Shown here one piece after another: positions 1 to 5,232 of a DNA stretch of 5,232 nucleotides. The notes under the pieces were generated by a model. The model had not been told where the DNA came from. It saw nothing but the letters and a program-made list of their open reading frames with translations, and ran no database searches. Source of the stretch: an uncultured Clostridia bacterium (GTDB lineage: Bacteria; Bacillota; Clostridia; TANB77; CAG-508); NCBI GenBank assembly GCA_944393305.1, contig CALXZS010000101.1, positions 1-5,232 of the forward strand. The letters are read 5' to 3'. Each line of letters begins with the position of its first letter. The stretch's first letter is position 1. A program made the position numbers and the translations under genes.

Positions 1-104
1 ACAAACATGCCTCTTCTTTATATGATAAAACATTTCTTATGCTTGTATCATGTGTATTCCTTATATTTTTATCTTTTCTTAGTTCTCTTATAGGCTTCCT
101 ACCT
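1..104 (-). other. Probable 5' leader of an unseen leftward gene, with a hairpin
   Basis: This stretch lies directly downstream of the strong leftward promoter at 111-139 and would be the start of its transcript. At 51-22 the minus strand can fold into a hairpin: ATGATA pairs with TATCAT, a C is bulged, and AAGCAT pairs with ATGTTT (one G-U pair) around an AAGAA loop. One minus-strand frame stays open from about 110 to the edge but has no ATG; it would have to start at the ATA at 89-91. Another frame opens at the ATG at 33-31 and is still open at the edge, without a convincing ribosome binding site. I cannot tell whether the gene starts here or beyond position 1, and I recognise no riboswitch class. 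Confidence 0.4.
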
Positions 105-110
105 CCTTTT

Positions 111-139
111 ATTATATATTACTTACTTTTTTTCGTCAA
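111..139 (-). promoter_or_regulatory. Strong sigma-A-type promoter firing leftward
   Basis: On the minus strand a TTGACG -35 box (139-134) is separated by exactly 17 bases from a perfect TATAAT -10 box (116-111). Transcription should begin at about 106-102. That start falls inside a perfect GGAGG (106-102), so this GGAGG would be cut off or sit at the very 5' end of the RNA. It therefore may not work as a Shine-Dalgarno site for this transcript. The -35 box overlaps one half of a short inverted repeat (TCAAGAA at 136-142, TTCTTGA near 177-183), which could be a repressor site, though that is speculative. Confidence 0.75.
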
Positions 140-328
140 GAAGTTTATTTTTTATTTTTGGGATTTTTTTAGAAGTTTCTTGATTTTTTTGAAAAAAATT
201 GTTTGAATGATATTTATGTATTTTACCATAGATTTCCATATTATACAAGTATAATCGTATGACAAATTACAGCATTTTTCGACAAAATAAGTGATGTAGT
301 TTTACCTAAGTAAAATTGTGTGCAATGA
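140..328. other. Intergenic stretch, homopolymer-rich, no gene seen
   Basis: I see no coding frame worth calling here on either strand. The left part is rich in T tracts and includes the perfect inverted repeat ATTTTTTT-G-AAAAAAAT (183-199). The octamer AGAAGTTT occurs twice, near 140 and 171. Such phased A/T tracts may bend DNA upstream of the promoter at 111-139, or act as an UP-like element, but this is inference. The 16-bp palindrome at 240-255 is listed separately. Confidence 0.5.
240..255. repeat. 16-bp palindrome, possible operator
   Basis: ATTATAC-AA-GTATAAT is a perfect 7-bp inverted repeat around a 2-base centre. It is about 100 bases upstream of the leftward promoter at 111-139. 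It also contains TATAAT on both strands, so it could simply be part of a -10 region. A TTGTCA lies upstream on the minus strand, but at only 14 bases it is too close for a good -35. In AT-rich DNA a palindrome of this size could be chance. Confidence 0.3.
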
Positions 329-370
329 TTTTATTGTATAGAAAAACTTGATTTTTCTTATACAATAAAA
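329..370. repeat. Long AT-rich hairpin next to the terminator
   Basis: TTTTATTGTATA (329-340) pairs with TATACAATAAAA (359-370), and GAAAAA (341-346) pairs with TTTTTC (352-357) around the loop CTTGA. This gives 18 pairs with a single bulged T at 358. Neither strand has a U tract just after this stem, so it is not a standard intrinsic terminator itself. Its base overlaps the run of T residues (minus strand, 372-367) that serves the GC-rich terminator at 375-405. Confidence 0.6.
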
Positions 371-405
371 AACCCCCTGCCAGAAACGTTTTGTCCTGGA
401 CAGGG
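367..405 (-). terminator. Intrinsic terminator for leftward transcription
   Basis: On the minus strand CCCTG-(T)-CCAG (405-396) pairs with CTGG-CAGGG (383-375). This is a 9-bp GC-rich stem with one bulged base and a loop of about 12 bases containing AAACGTTT. GG and a run of six T (372-367) follow, the layout of a Rho-independent terminator. It lies about 160 bases past the tsaE stop, so it probably ends the tsaE transcript. It would also end any RNA started at the possible promoter at 424-452. Confidence 0.8.
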
Positions 406-418
406 AATGGAGTTTAAT
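367..418 (-). ncRNA. Possible very short RNA from promoter to terminator
   Basis: A promoter-like pair at 452-424 would start RNA near 418, and the intrinsic terminator ends at about 367. The product would be about 50 nt, mostly the terminator hairpin plus a short single-stranded head. The head contains ACTCC (minus strand, 413-409), which is complementary to a Shine-Dalgarno core. No reading frame of note fits. The alternative is that the promoter match is chance in AT-rich DNA and this is only the 3' end of the tsaE mRNA. I recognise no known small-RNA family. Confidence 0.25.
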
Positions 419-423
419 TTTCT

Positions 424-452
424 ACTATACTATATTTTATGTCTACTGTAAA
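424..452 (-). promoter_or_regulatory. Possible promoter upstream of the terminator
   Basis: On the minus strand TTTACA (452-447) and TATAGT (429-424) are separated by 17 bases. Each box is one mismatch from the sigma-A consensus. Its placement between the tsaE stop and a terminator is odd for an mRNA promoter and is the basis for the short-RNA proposal. Chance matches are common in DNA this rich in AT. Confidence 0.35.
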
Positions 453-564
453 GTGTTTCCTATCATTTTCGAAATATTTTCACTTATTAGGTTAATATTA
501 AAGTTTAAGCAATTTATTTAAGCTGTGAATTATAACCTTACCAGTAACAGTATTTCCTTATTAT

Positions 565-1023
565 TTAAAGCTCATCAAATTTTATATTATTAAATCTTTC
601 TCCAAAAGTTTCTATATTTAATATTCTATATTCTGGGTTTTCATCTGATTTTTCAAATGAAATTTTTATATAATCATTTGGAAGTATATCTTCTATTAAT
701 TCTCCCCATTCAAATATACATATTCCTTTTGAAAAATATTCTTCTCCTCCAATATTTTCAAATTCATAAATATCTCCCAATCTGTAAAGGTCAAAATGAT
801 ATATATTTATTTTATCATTTTTGTATTCATTTACTATTGTGAAGGTTGGACTTGATATTTCATTTTGTAAATCGAAATAATTTAATATGCCTTCTACAAA
901 TTTTGTTTTTCCTGCACCTAATTCTCCTGATAAAACAAGTACATCTCCCACTTTTAAAAATTGTGCTAATCTTTTTGCATATTCTTTTGTTTGAAATTCA
1001 CTATTACAAACTATTTTATACAT
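565..1023 (-). CDS. tsaE: tRNA t6A biosynthesis ATPase TsaE (YjeE family)
   Basis: This is a cytoplasmic P-loop ATPase that works with the TsaB-TsaD complex to place threonylcarbamoyl on A37 of tRNAs reading ANN codons. At 152 residues it is the usual family length and looks complete. Visible motifs are the Walker A loop GELGAGKT (33-40, with K39 and T40), SPTF (58-61) in the switch region, HFDLYRL (76-82) and FEWGE (104-108), all family hallmarks in the expected order. The ATG at 1023 is chosen because AGGAG (1039-1035) and AAAGGA (1034-1029) precede it and the N-terminus starts at the normal place. It probably has its own promoter at 1162-1190. The gene stands alone: a terminator follows, and tsaB, rimI or tsaD, frequent partners in Bacillota, are not next to it here. 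The stop is TAA. Confidence 0.96.
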   Translation of the reverse strand: MYKIVCNSEFQTKEYAKRLAQFLKVGDVLVLSGELGAGKTKFVEGILNYFDLQNEISSPTFTIVNEYKNDKINIYHFDLYRLGDIYEFENIGGEEYFSKGICIFEWGELIEDILPNDYIKISFEKSDENPEYRILNIETFGERFNNIKFDEL

Positions 1024-1028
1024 TTTTA

Positions 1029-1039
1029 TCCTTTCTCCT
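1029..1039 (-). promoter_or_regulatory. Ribosome binding site of tsaE
   Basis: The minus strand reads AGGAGAAAGGA before the tsaE ATG. AGGAG is about 11 bases from the start codon and AAAGGA about 5, so either could pair with 16S rRNA. Together they support the ATG at 1023. Confidence 0.7.
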
Positions 1040-1161
1040 ACAACATAGTTTTCTCCATGGCATTTTTAATAGTACACCTTCAATTATGCATATTGCTATG
1101 ATTAAACTATTATTTTTCTTTCACTTATTACATATTTTTTATATTTTACTATCTTATAATA

Positions 1162-1190
1162 ATTATATATGTGATAATCATTTTTTTCAA
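1162..1190 (-). promoter_or_regulatory. Probable tsaE promoter
   Basis: On the minus strand TTGAAA (1190-1185) and a perfect TATAAT (1167-1162) are separated by 17 bases. RNA should start near 1155, giving a leader of about 130 nt before the tsaE ATG. In that leader AATAGTTT (1111-1104) can pair either with ACTATT (1073-1068) or with AAAACTAT (1052-1045), just upstream of the ribosome binding site. The two pairings exclude each other, but both are AU-only apart from one G-C pair, so regulation is only a suggestion. Confidence 0.7.
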
Positions 1191-1356
1191 TCTTTTCATT
1201 TGTTGTTATATTCTTTTAATATGTTTGTAATATTTGTAACATTAGAATTGTAAGCATTTTCCGAGCTTTTTATTATTAACAACATCACTTTCCATAATAC
1301 CTTTTCGACTTTATGTTCCTGTGTAAAATTCACATTCTCAAAGTCAGTGTTTTAAA

Positions 1357-1386
1357 CTATCCACAGAGTTATCCACATTATCCACA
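1357..1386 (+). promoter_or_regulatory. Cluster of three DnaA boxes
   Basis: Three direct copies of the DnaA-binding 9-mer lie head to tail: CTATCCACA (1357-1365, one mismatch), TTATCCACA (1369-1377, perfect) and TTATCCACA (1378-1386, perfect). The last two touch with no spacer. The flank on the left, about 1090-1250, is extremely AT-rich and could unwind easily. I see no other good DnaA box in the window. Possible roles are binding or titrating DnaA, DnaA control of the promoter about 170 bases away at 1162-1190, or part of an origin. The dnaA and dnaN genes are not present, so I do not call it oriC. Confidence 0.8.
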
Positions 1387-1457
1387 GGTTGTTTTTTGGA
1401 ATTATTTTTACTTTTATGTCGAATTTAGTAATTTTAATAAACTTTAAATTCTTACTA

Positions 1458-1641
1458 AAATGTTACAGTTCACAAGCTTTAATTATTAAAATGCAAATAT
1501 ACATTCTAAAACATTTCAGCGAACGAAGCATGAAAAGCGGAGTGCAGCGTGCAAGCTGGAGCCAAAGGCGACCCGCGCCGTGAAATGTGGAAGAATGTAT
1601 ATTTGCATTTTTAAGTATATATAAGCTGAACTGTAACATTT
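1458..1641. repeat. 184-bp inverted-repeat element with GC-rich core (MITE-like)
   Basis: Two arms of about 65 bases are inverted copies of each other. Exact paired blocks are 1458-1471 with 1628-1641 (14 bp), 1475-1479 with 1623-1627 (5 bp), 1488-1507 with 1592-1611 (20 bp) and 1511-1518 with 1581-1588 (8 bp). Small gaps and a 3x3 internal loop separate them. The arms are AT-rich like the surroundings, but the centre (about 1517-1580) is strongly GC-rich and clearly foreign in composition. It can form small hairpins: CAGC/GCTG (1545-1558), GCC/GGC (1561-1569) and GGCG/CGCC (1567-1579). There is no transposase, and I see no clear target-site duplication. It starts 20 bases past the stop of the membrane-protein gene. 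The best guess is a non-autonomous dispersed repeat; a structured RNA or a long transcription-stop hairpin are alternatives. Confidence 0.8.
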
Positions 1642-1661
1642 AAATTATATTTACAATTTCA

Positions 1662-1940
1662 TTAAGCTAATTGCGTATATATTACATACCCTACTATTAC
1701 TACTTCTAAAAAAGCAATAAAAGGAACTACTTTTTTTATTAGTCTTTCATCTCTTTTGTAATACACTAATCTTGATGCAACAATTATTCCAATCCATCCA
1801 CCTAGAATTGTTAATACTATGTATATGAAATTTATCCAACTATCTTTTAATTTTATTAATTCTGTTTTTGATTCTACATACATAAAAAGTAATGCTATTA
1901 TATTAATTACAATAAAATATCCAACAATTATATTATACAT
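1662..1940 (-). CDS. Small membrane protein, DUF1294-like
   Basis: The 92-residue product has three predicted membrane spans: about 3-21, 38-58 and 70-88. A charged loop (22-37) separates the first two, and a K/R-rich loop (60-70, YYKRDERLIKK) the last two. The layout, the GG pair at the start of the second span (LGGWIG, 46-51), the basic loop and the following proline (VVPF) fit the DUF1294 family of small membrane proteins, whose function is unknown. It is a divergent member: the DK and HKT motifs I expect from memory of the family are not clearly kept. The ATG at 1940 is the only good start in frame, since an upstream in-frame TGA lies nearby. Its ribosome binding site is weak, with AAAGGA about 13 bases away. 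It lies 74 bases after polC, and no promoter of its own is obvious. Confidence 0.65.
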   Translation of the reverse strand: MYNIIVGYFIVINIIALLFMYVESKTELIKLKDSWINFIYIVLTILGGWIGIIVASRLVYYKRDERLIKKVVPFIAFLEVVIVGYVIYTQLA

Positions 1941-1967
1941 TTTTATAACTCATTCCTTTCACTTCAC

Positions 1968-2000
1968 AAAAGGCACAACATGGTATAAAATATGCCTTTT
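1968..2000 (-). terminator. Weak terminator-like hairpin after polC
   Basis: AAAAGGCA (1968-1975) and TGCCTTTT (1993-2000) form an 8-bp inverted repeat with a 17-base loop. On the minus strand the 3' arm ends in only four T before GTG, so stopping of polC transcription would be partial. Some readthrough could supply the DUF1294-like gene. On the plus strand the arm ends in five T. It lies 15 bases past the polC stop. Confidence 0.45.
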
Positions 2001-2014
2001 TACATTTATCCTTA

Positions 2015-5000
2015 TCAAAATAAACTCATTTGATTACTTTCACTCATTCCATCTAAACATCCTGCATTTTTTAACATTTCGATAGCACTTTTTCCAATTT
2101 TAGCTCTAATTTTTAAATCACTTATAGACATAAATTCTCCATCTTTTCTTGCTTCTTCAATTCCTTGTGCTGCAACAGTTCCAAAGCCTGGTATACTATT
2201 TAGTGGAGGTCTTATACCTTCATCTTCCATTTTAAATTTTGTACTACTAGATTCATATAAATCAATTGGTAAAAATGTTATTCCTCTTTCATACATTTCA
2301 TTTACTATTTCCAAAGTTTCATATGTTGCGCCATCTTTTTGAGTTGCATTTTGACCTAATAGCTCTATTCTTTTCATTTCATTTTTTACTTTTTCTTTTC
2401 CATGACACATTATATCACTATCAAAAGCATCTGCTCTAATAGATAAATATGCACAATAATATGCTTTTGGAATATGTACTTTAAACCATGCTATTCTAAA
2501 TGCGTTTGTAACATATGCTGCTGCATGGGCTTTTGGAAATAGGTATTTTATTTTATTACATGAATCAATATACCACTTAGGAATATTATTTTCTTCCATG
2601 ATAGCCTTAAATTTTGCCCATTTTTCTGGTTCTTTTGCAACTTTTCCTTTACGAACAAGCTCCATTATTTTAAATGCAGTATTTGGTTCTAGACCTTGTT
2701 TTATTAAATAAAGCATAATATCATCACGAGTACATATAACTTCACTTAATGTTGCTGTACCATTATTAATTAAATCTTGTGCGTTACCAAGCCAAACGTC
2801 GGTACCATGGGATAGTCCAGATATTCTAAGTAATTCCTCAAAAGTTGTTGGTTTTGTATCTTTAAGCATTCCTCTAACAAATTTAGTTCCTGATTCTGGT
2901 ATTCCATATGTTCCTACTTCTGAATGTATTTGTTCTGGTGTAACTCCTAAAGCTTTTGTTGATGAATATATTGACATTGTTTCTTTATCATCAAGTGGAA
3001 CTTTTGTTGGGTCAAATCCAGTTAAATCATAAAGCATACGAATTACTGTTGGATCATCATGACCTAGTATATCCAGTTTTAATAGGTTTTGGTCAATTGA
3101 GTGGTAATCAAAGTGTGTTGTTATTATATCTGATTCTGAATCATCTGCTGGATGCTGAACTGGTGTAAACTCATATATTTCTCTTCCTTTTGGAACAACT
3201 ATTATTCCTCCTGGATGTTGTCCAGTTGTTCTTTTTATACCAGTGCAACCTTTTGCTTCTCTTGAAATTTCTGCATTACTAACAGGAATTCCTCTTTCTT
3301 CATAGTATTTTTTTACATATCCAAATGCTGTTTTATCTGCAACTGTACCAACTGTTCCTGCTTTAAATGTTGTGCCTTTACCAAATATTACTTCTGTATA
3401 TTTGTGTGCTTTTGCTTGATATTCTCCTGAGAAGTTTAAGTCGATATCTGGCTCTTTATCTCCATTAAAACCTAAGAAAGTTTCAAAAGGTATGTCCATA
3501 CCATCTTTTGCAAGCGCTGCTCCACATTTTGGACATGTTTTATCTGGAAGGTCAAATCCATTTTTTACTCCATAATCTGTGAAATCTGAATATTTGCAAT
3601 TTGGACATCTATAATGTGGTGGAAGTGAGTTAACTTCTGTTATACCTGTCATATTAGCAACAAATGATGAACCAACAGAACCTCTTGAACCAACTATGTA
3701 GCCATCTTCATTAGACTTCCAAACCAGTTTTTGAGCAATTATATACATAACGGAGAATCCATTTTTTATAATTGAATCTAGTTCTTTATCTAGTCTGGCT
3801 TGTACTATTTCTGGAAGAGGATCACCATATAATTCATGTGCTTTATCAAAAGCTATTTGTTTAATTGTTTCCTCACATCCTGGAATATGTGGAGGACATT
3901 TCTCTGGCGAAATTGGACTAATTCTTTCACACATATCTGAAATTTTATTTGTATTTGTTACAACAACCTCATATGCCTTTTCTTTTCCCAAGAATTCAAA
4001 TTCTTGTAGCATTTCTTCAGTTGTTCTTAGATATAATGGTGCTTGCATATCTGCATCATCGTAACCTTGTCCAGCTTGTAAGATTCTTCTATATATTTCA
4101 TCTTGTGGATCCATAAAGTGAACATCACATGTTGCACAAACTGGTTTATCTAGTTTTTCACCCAGGTCTACTATTTTTCTGACAATATTTCTTAAGTCTT
4201 CATCACTTTGAAGAGTTCCATTTCTAACTAAATATTCATCATTTCCTATTGGTTGAATTTCTAAGTAATCATAATCTCTTGCAATTTGCTCAATTTCTTC
4301 ATCTGATTTTCCATTTAATATTGCTTGATAAAGTTCTCCTTGGTCACATGCAGACCCCATAATTAAACCTTCTGAATATTTTTTATACAATGATTTTAAT
4401 ATACGAGGCTTTTTATAAAAATAATTTACATGTGATAGTGAAACTAATCTATATAAATTTCTAAGTCCTACGTAATTTTTTGCTAATATTATTGTGTGAT
4501 AACTTTTTAGTTTTTTATAATTTTCCTTTCCATTTTCTACTTTATCCATCTCTTCCAAAGTATTTATTCCCTTATTCTTAAGCATTTTCATCATTACATT
4601 AAATACTTTTACTGTTGTATCAACATCATCTAATGCTCTATGAGCTACTTCTACTTTTATTCCTAGTTTTTCTGCTATTATTCCTAACTTATATTTCTTA
4701 AAATCCGGGAATAAATCTTTGGCTAGACGCAAAGTATCTAGATATGTATTATCAAATTTAAAACCCATTCTATCACAGTTATATTTTATAAAACTTGTAT
4801 CAAAATCTGCATTATGTGCAACTAAAACTGAATCTCCAAAAAACTCTAATACTTTTGGCATAATTTCTTCAATAGTAGGAGCGTCTTTTACCATTTCATC
4901 TGTTATATTTGTGATTTCCTGTACTTTCATTGGTATTGGTTTTTCAGGATTTACAAATGTTTCAAATTTATCTATTACTTCTCCATTTCTTACTTTCATA

Positions 5001-5232
5001 ATACCAATTTCAGTAATTTTCTCAGTTCTAAAAGATATTCCTGTTGTTTCTAAGTCAAATACACAATATGTAGTATTTTCTAGAGTTTGTCCTTTTCCTC
5101 TAGTTACAATTGGGTCTTTATCTGGTACTAAATAGCCTTCTACTCCGTATATGACCTTCATGTCTTTATTATCAAAGCCTAACATTTTATGCGCGTCTGG
5201 GAATGATTGAACAACACCATGGTCTGTTATTG
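2015..5232 (-). CDS. polC: DNA polymerase III PolC-type alpha subunit (5' end outside window)
   Basis: This is the Gram-positive replicative DNA polymerase with built-in 3'-5' proofreading. About 1071 C-terminal residues are visible; by family length roughly 380 N-terminal residues lie beyond the right edge. Frame and homology continue upstream of the ATG at 5185, so that ATG is internal. Counting from the first full codon (5230): PHP domain piece with TDHG (2-5) and YGVEGYL (28-34). A DEDDh exonuclease is inserted next (D59 and E61; HNADFD 139-144; H197, D202), and PHP then resumes to about 380. A Zn site follows (C542, C545, C566, C569), then SRGSVGSS (515-522). The palm has D595 and D597 in PDIDLNF, TTGQHPGG (668-675) and D720 in KLDILGHDD. 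Further on are FPKAHAAAY (898-906), a helix-hairpin-helix region near 1012-1024 and the C-terminal QMSLF, a beta-clamp binding motif. All catalytic residues are present and the gene looks functional. The frame ends in tandem TGA TAA. Confidence 0.98.
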   Translation of the reverse strand, partial: ITDHGVVQSFPDAHKMLGFDNKDMKVIYGVEGYLVPDKDPIVTRGKGQTLENTTYCVFDLETTGISFRTEKITEIGIMKVRNGEVIDKFETFVNPEKPIPMKVQEITNITDEMVKDAPTIEEIMPKVLEFFGDSVLVAHNADFDTSFIKYNCDRMGFKFDNTYLDTLRLAKDLFPDFKKYKLGIIAEKLGIKVEVAHRALDDVDTTVKVFNVMMKMLKNKGINTLEEMDKVENGKENYKKLKSYHTIILAKNYVGLRNLYRLVSLSHVNYFYKKPRILKSLYKKYSEGLIMGSACDQGELYQAILNGKSDEEIEQIARDYDYLEIQPIGNDEYLVRNGTLQSDEDLRNIVRKIVDLGEKLDKPVCATCDVHFMDPQDEIYRRILQAGQGYDDADMQAPLYLRTTEEMLQEFEFLGKEKAYEVVVTNTNKISDMCERISPISPEKCPPHIPGCEETIKQIAFDKAHELYGDPLPEIVQARLDKELDSIIKNGFSVMYIIAQKLVWKSNEDGYIVGSRGSVGSSFVANMTGITEVNSLPPHYRCPNCKYSDFTDYGVKNGFDLPDKTCPKCGAALAKDGMDIPFETFLGFNGDKEPDIDLNFSGEYQAKAHKYTEVIFGKGTTFKAGTVGTVADKTAFGYVKKYYEERGIPVSNAEISREAKGCTGIKRTTGQHPGGIIVVPKGREIYEFTPVQHPADDSESDIITTHFDYHSIDQNLLKLDILGHDDPTVIRMLYDLTGFDPTKVPLDDKETMSIYSSTKALGVTPEQIHSEVGTYGIPESGTKFVRGMLKDTKPTTFEELLRISGLSHGTDVWLGNAQDLINNGTATLSEVICTRDDIMLYLIKQGLEPNTAFKIMELVRKGKVAKEPEKWAKFKAIMEENNIPKWYIDSCNKIKYLFPKAHAAAYVTNAFRIAWFKVHIPKAYYCAYLSIRADAFDSDIMCHGKEKVKNEMKRIELLGQNATQKDGATYETLEIVNEMYERGITFLPIDLYESSSTKFKMEDEGIRPPLNSIPGFGTVAAQGIEEARKDGEFMSISDLKIRAKIGKSAIEMLKNAGCLDGMSESNQMSLF

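Noticed and set aside
1016..1063. Minus-strand upstream frame of 15 codons overlapping the tsaE start
   Set aside because: It could couple translation to tsaE, but no good ribosome binding site precedes its ATG and the overlap is likely chance.
846..1253. Plus-strand open frame rich in Leu, Phe and Ile
   Set aside because: It is antisense to tsaE and its promoter, and the hydrophobic composition only reflects T-rich DNA. No ribosome binding site is seen.
1242..1295. Minus-strand frame of 17 codons (MESDVVNNKKLGKCLQF) with AAAAGG 4 bases before its ATG
   Set aside because: The spacing of the possible binding site is acceptable and it lies just after the DnaA boxes, but no promoter precedes it. 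Frames this short are expected by chance.
1357..1386. Calling the DnaA-box cluster the chromosomal origin
   Set aside because: Only three boxes are present, dnaA and dnaN are not adjacent, and polC would face the origin. The sequence supports DnaA binding but not an origin.
1389..1583. Open frame of 64 codons on the plus strand running into the GC-rich core
   Set aside because: It has no ribosome binding site, runs through one arm of the palindrome, and its last third is just the GC core read as codons. It has the look of a spurious gene created by the repeat.
1357..1641. CRISPR-like array, from repeated short units
   Set aside because: The DnaA boxes are 9-mers without spacers and the AGC units are too short and too degenerate. 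No repeat-spacer pattern or cas gene is present.
2956..3168. Plus-strand open frame of 70 codons
   Set aside because: It is antisense to the polymerase palm region of polC, with no start signal.
4719..5135. Plus-strand open frame of 138 codons
   Set aside because: It is fully antisense to the exonuclease and PHP part of polC, which is strongly conserved. The frame is a by-product of polC codon use.
2015..5185. Taking the ATG at 5185 as the polC start
   Set aside because: The frame stays open to the window edge and the 15 codons before this ATG encode the conserved PHP sequence with TDHGVVQSFP. The ATG is internal.

Overview
The window looks like a piece of chromosome from a low-GC Bacillota, most likely a clostridial-type bacterium. 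The evidence is strongly AT-rich DNA, a Gram-positive-type replicative polymerase (PolC), AGGAG-type ribosome binding sites, and TGG as the tryptophan codon with TGA as a stop. The PolC frame ends in tandem TGA-TAA, which argues against a Mycoplasma-type code. The species cannot be named from the sequence alone.

All recognised genes lie on the minus strand and read right to left. 5232-2015 is the 3' three quarters of polC; the gene runs off the right edge and its start is outside the window. After a weak terminator-like hairpin (1968-2000) comes a 92-residue membrane protein that resembles the DUF1294 family (1940-1662). The 638-base gap from 1661 to 1024 holds three distinct items. The first is a 184-bp imperfect palindrome with a GC-rich, foreign-looking core (1458-1641). 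The second is a tight run of three DnaA boxes (1357-1386). The third is a consensus promoter (1162-1190) that probably drives tsaE (1023-565), the ATPase of tRNA t6A modification. A GC-rich intrinsic terminator follows at 405-367.

The left 564 bases hold no clear gene. They contain a possible promoter-terminator pair that would make an RNA of only about 50 nt (452-367), an AT-rich hairpin (329-370), a 16-bp palindrome (240-255), and a strong leftward promoter (139-111). That promoter fires out of the left edge towards a gene that cannot be seen.

The protein genes are housekeeping genes for replication and tRNA modification, with no visible functional link between them. The unusual material is in the gaps: the GC-cored palindrome, which looks like a dispersed non-autonomous repeat, and the DnaA-box triplet, which is not next to dnaA in this window. 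No complete new protein system is visible.
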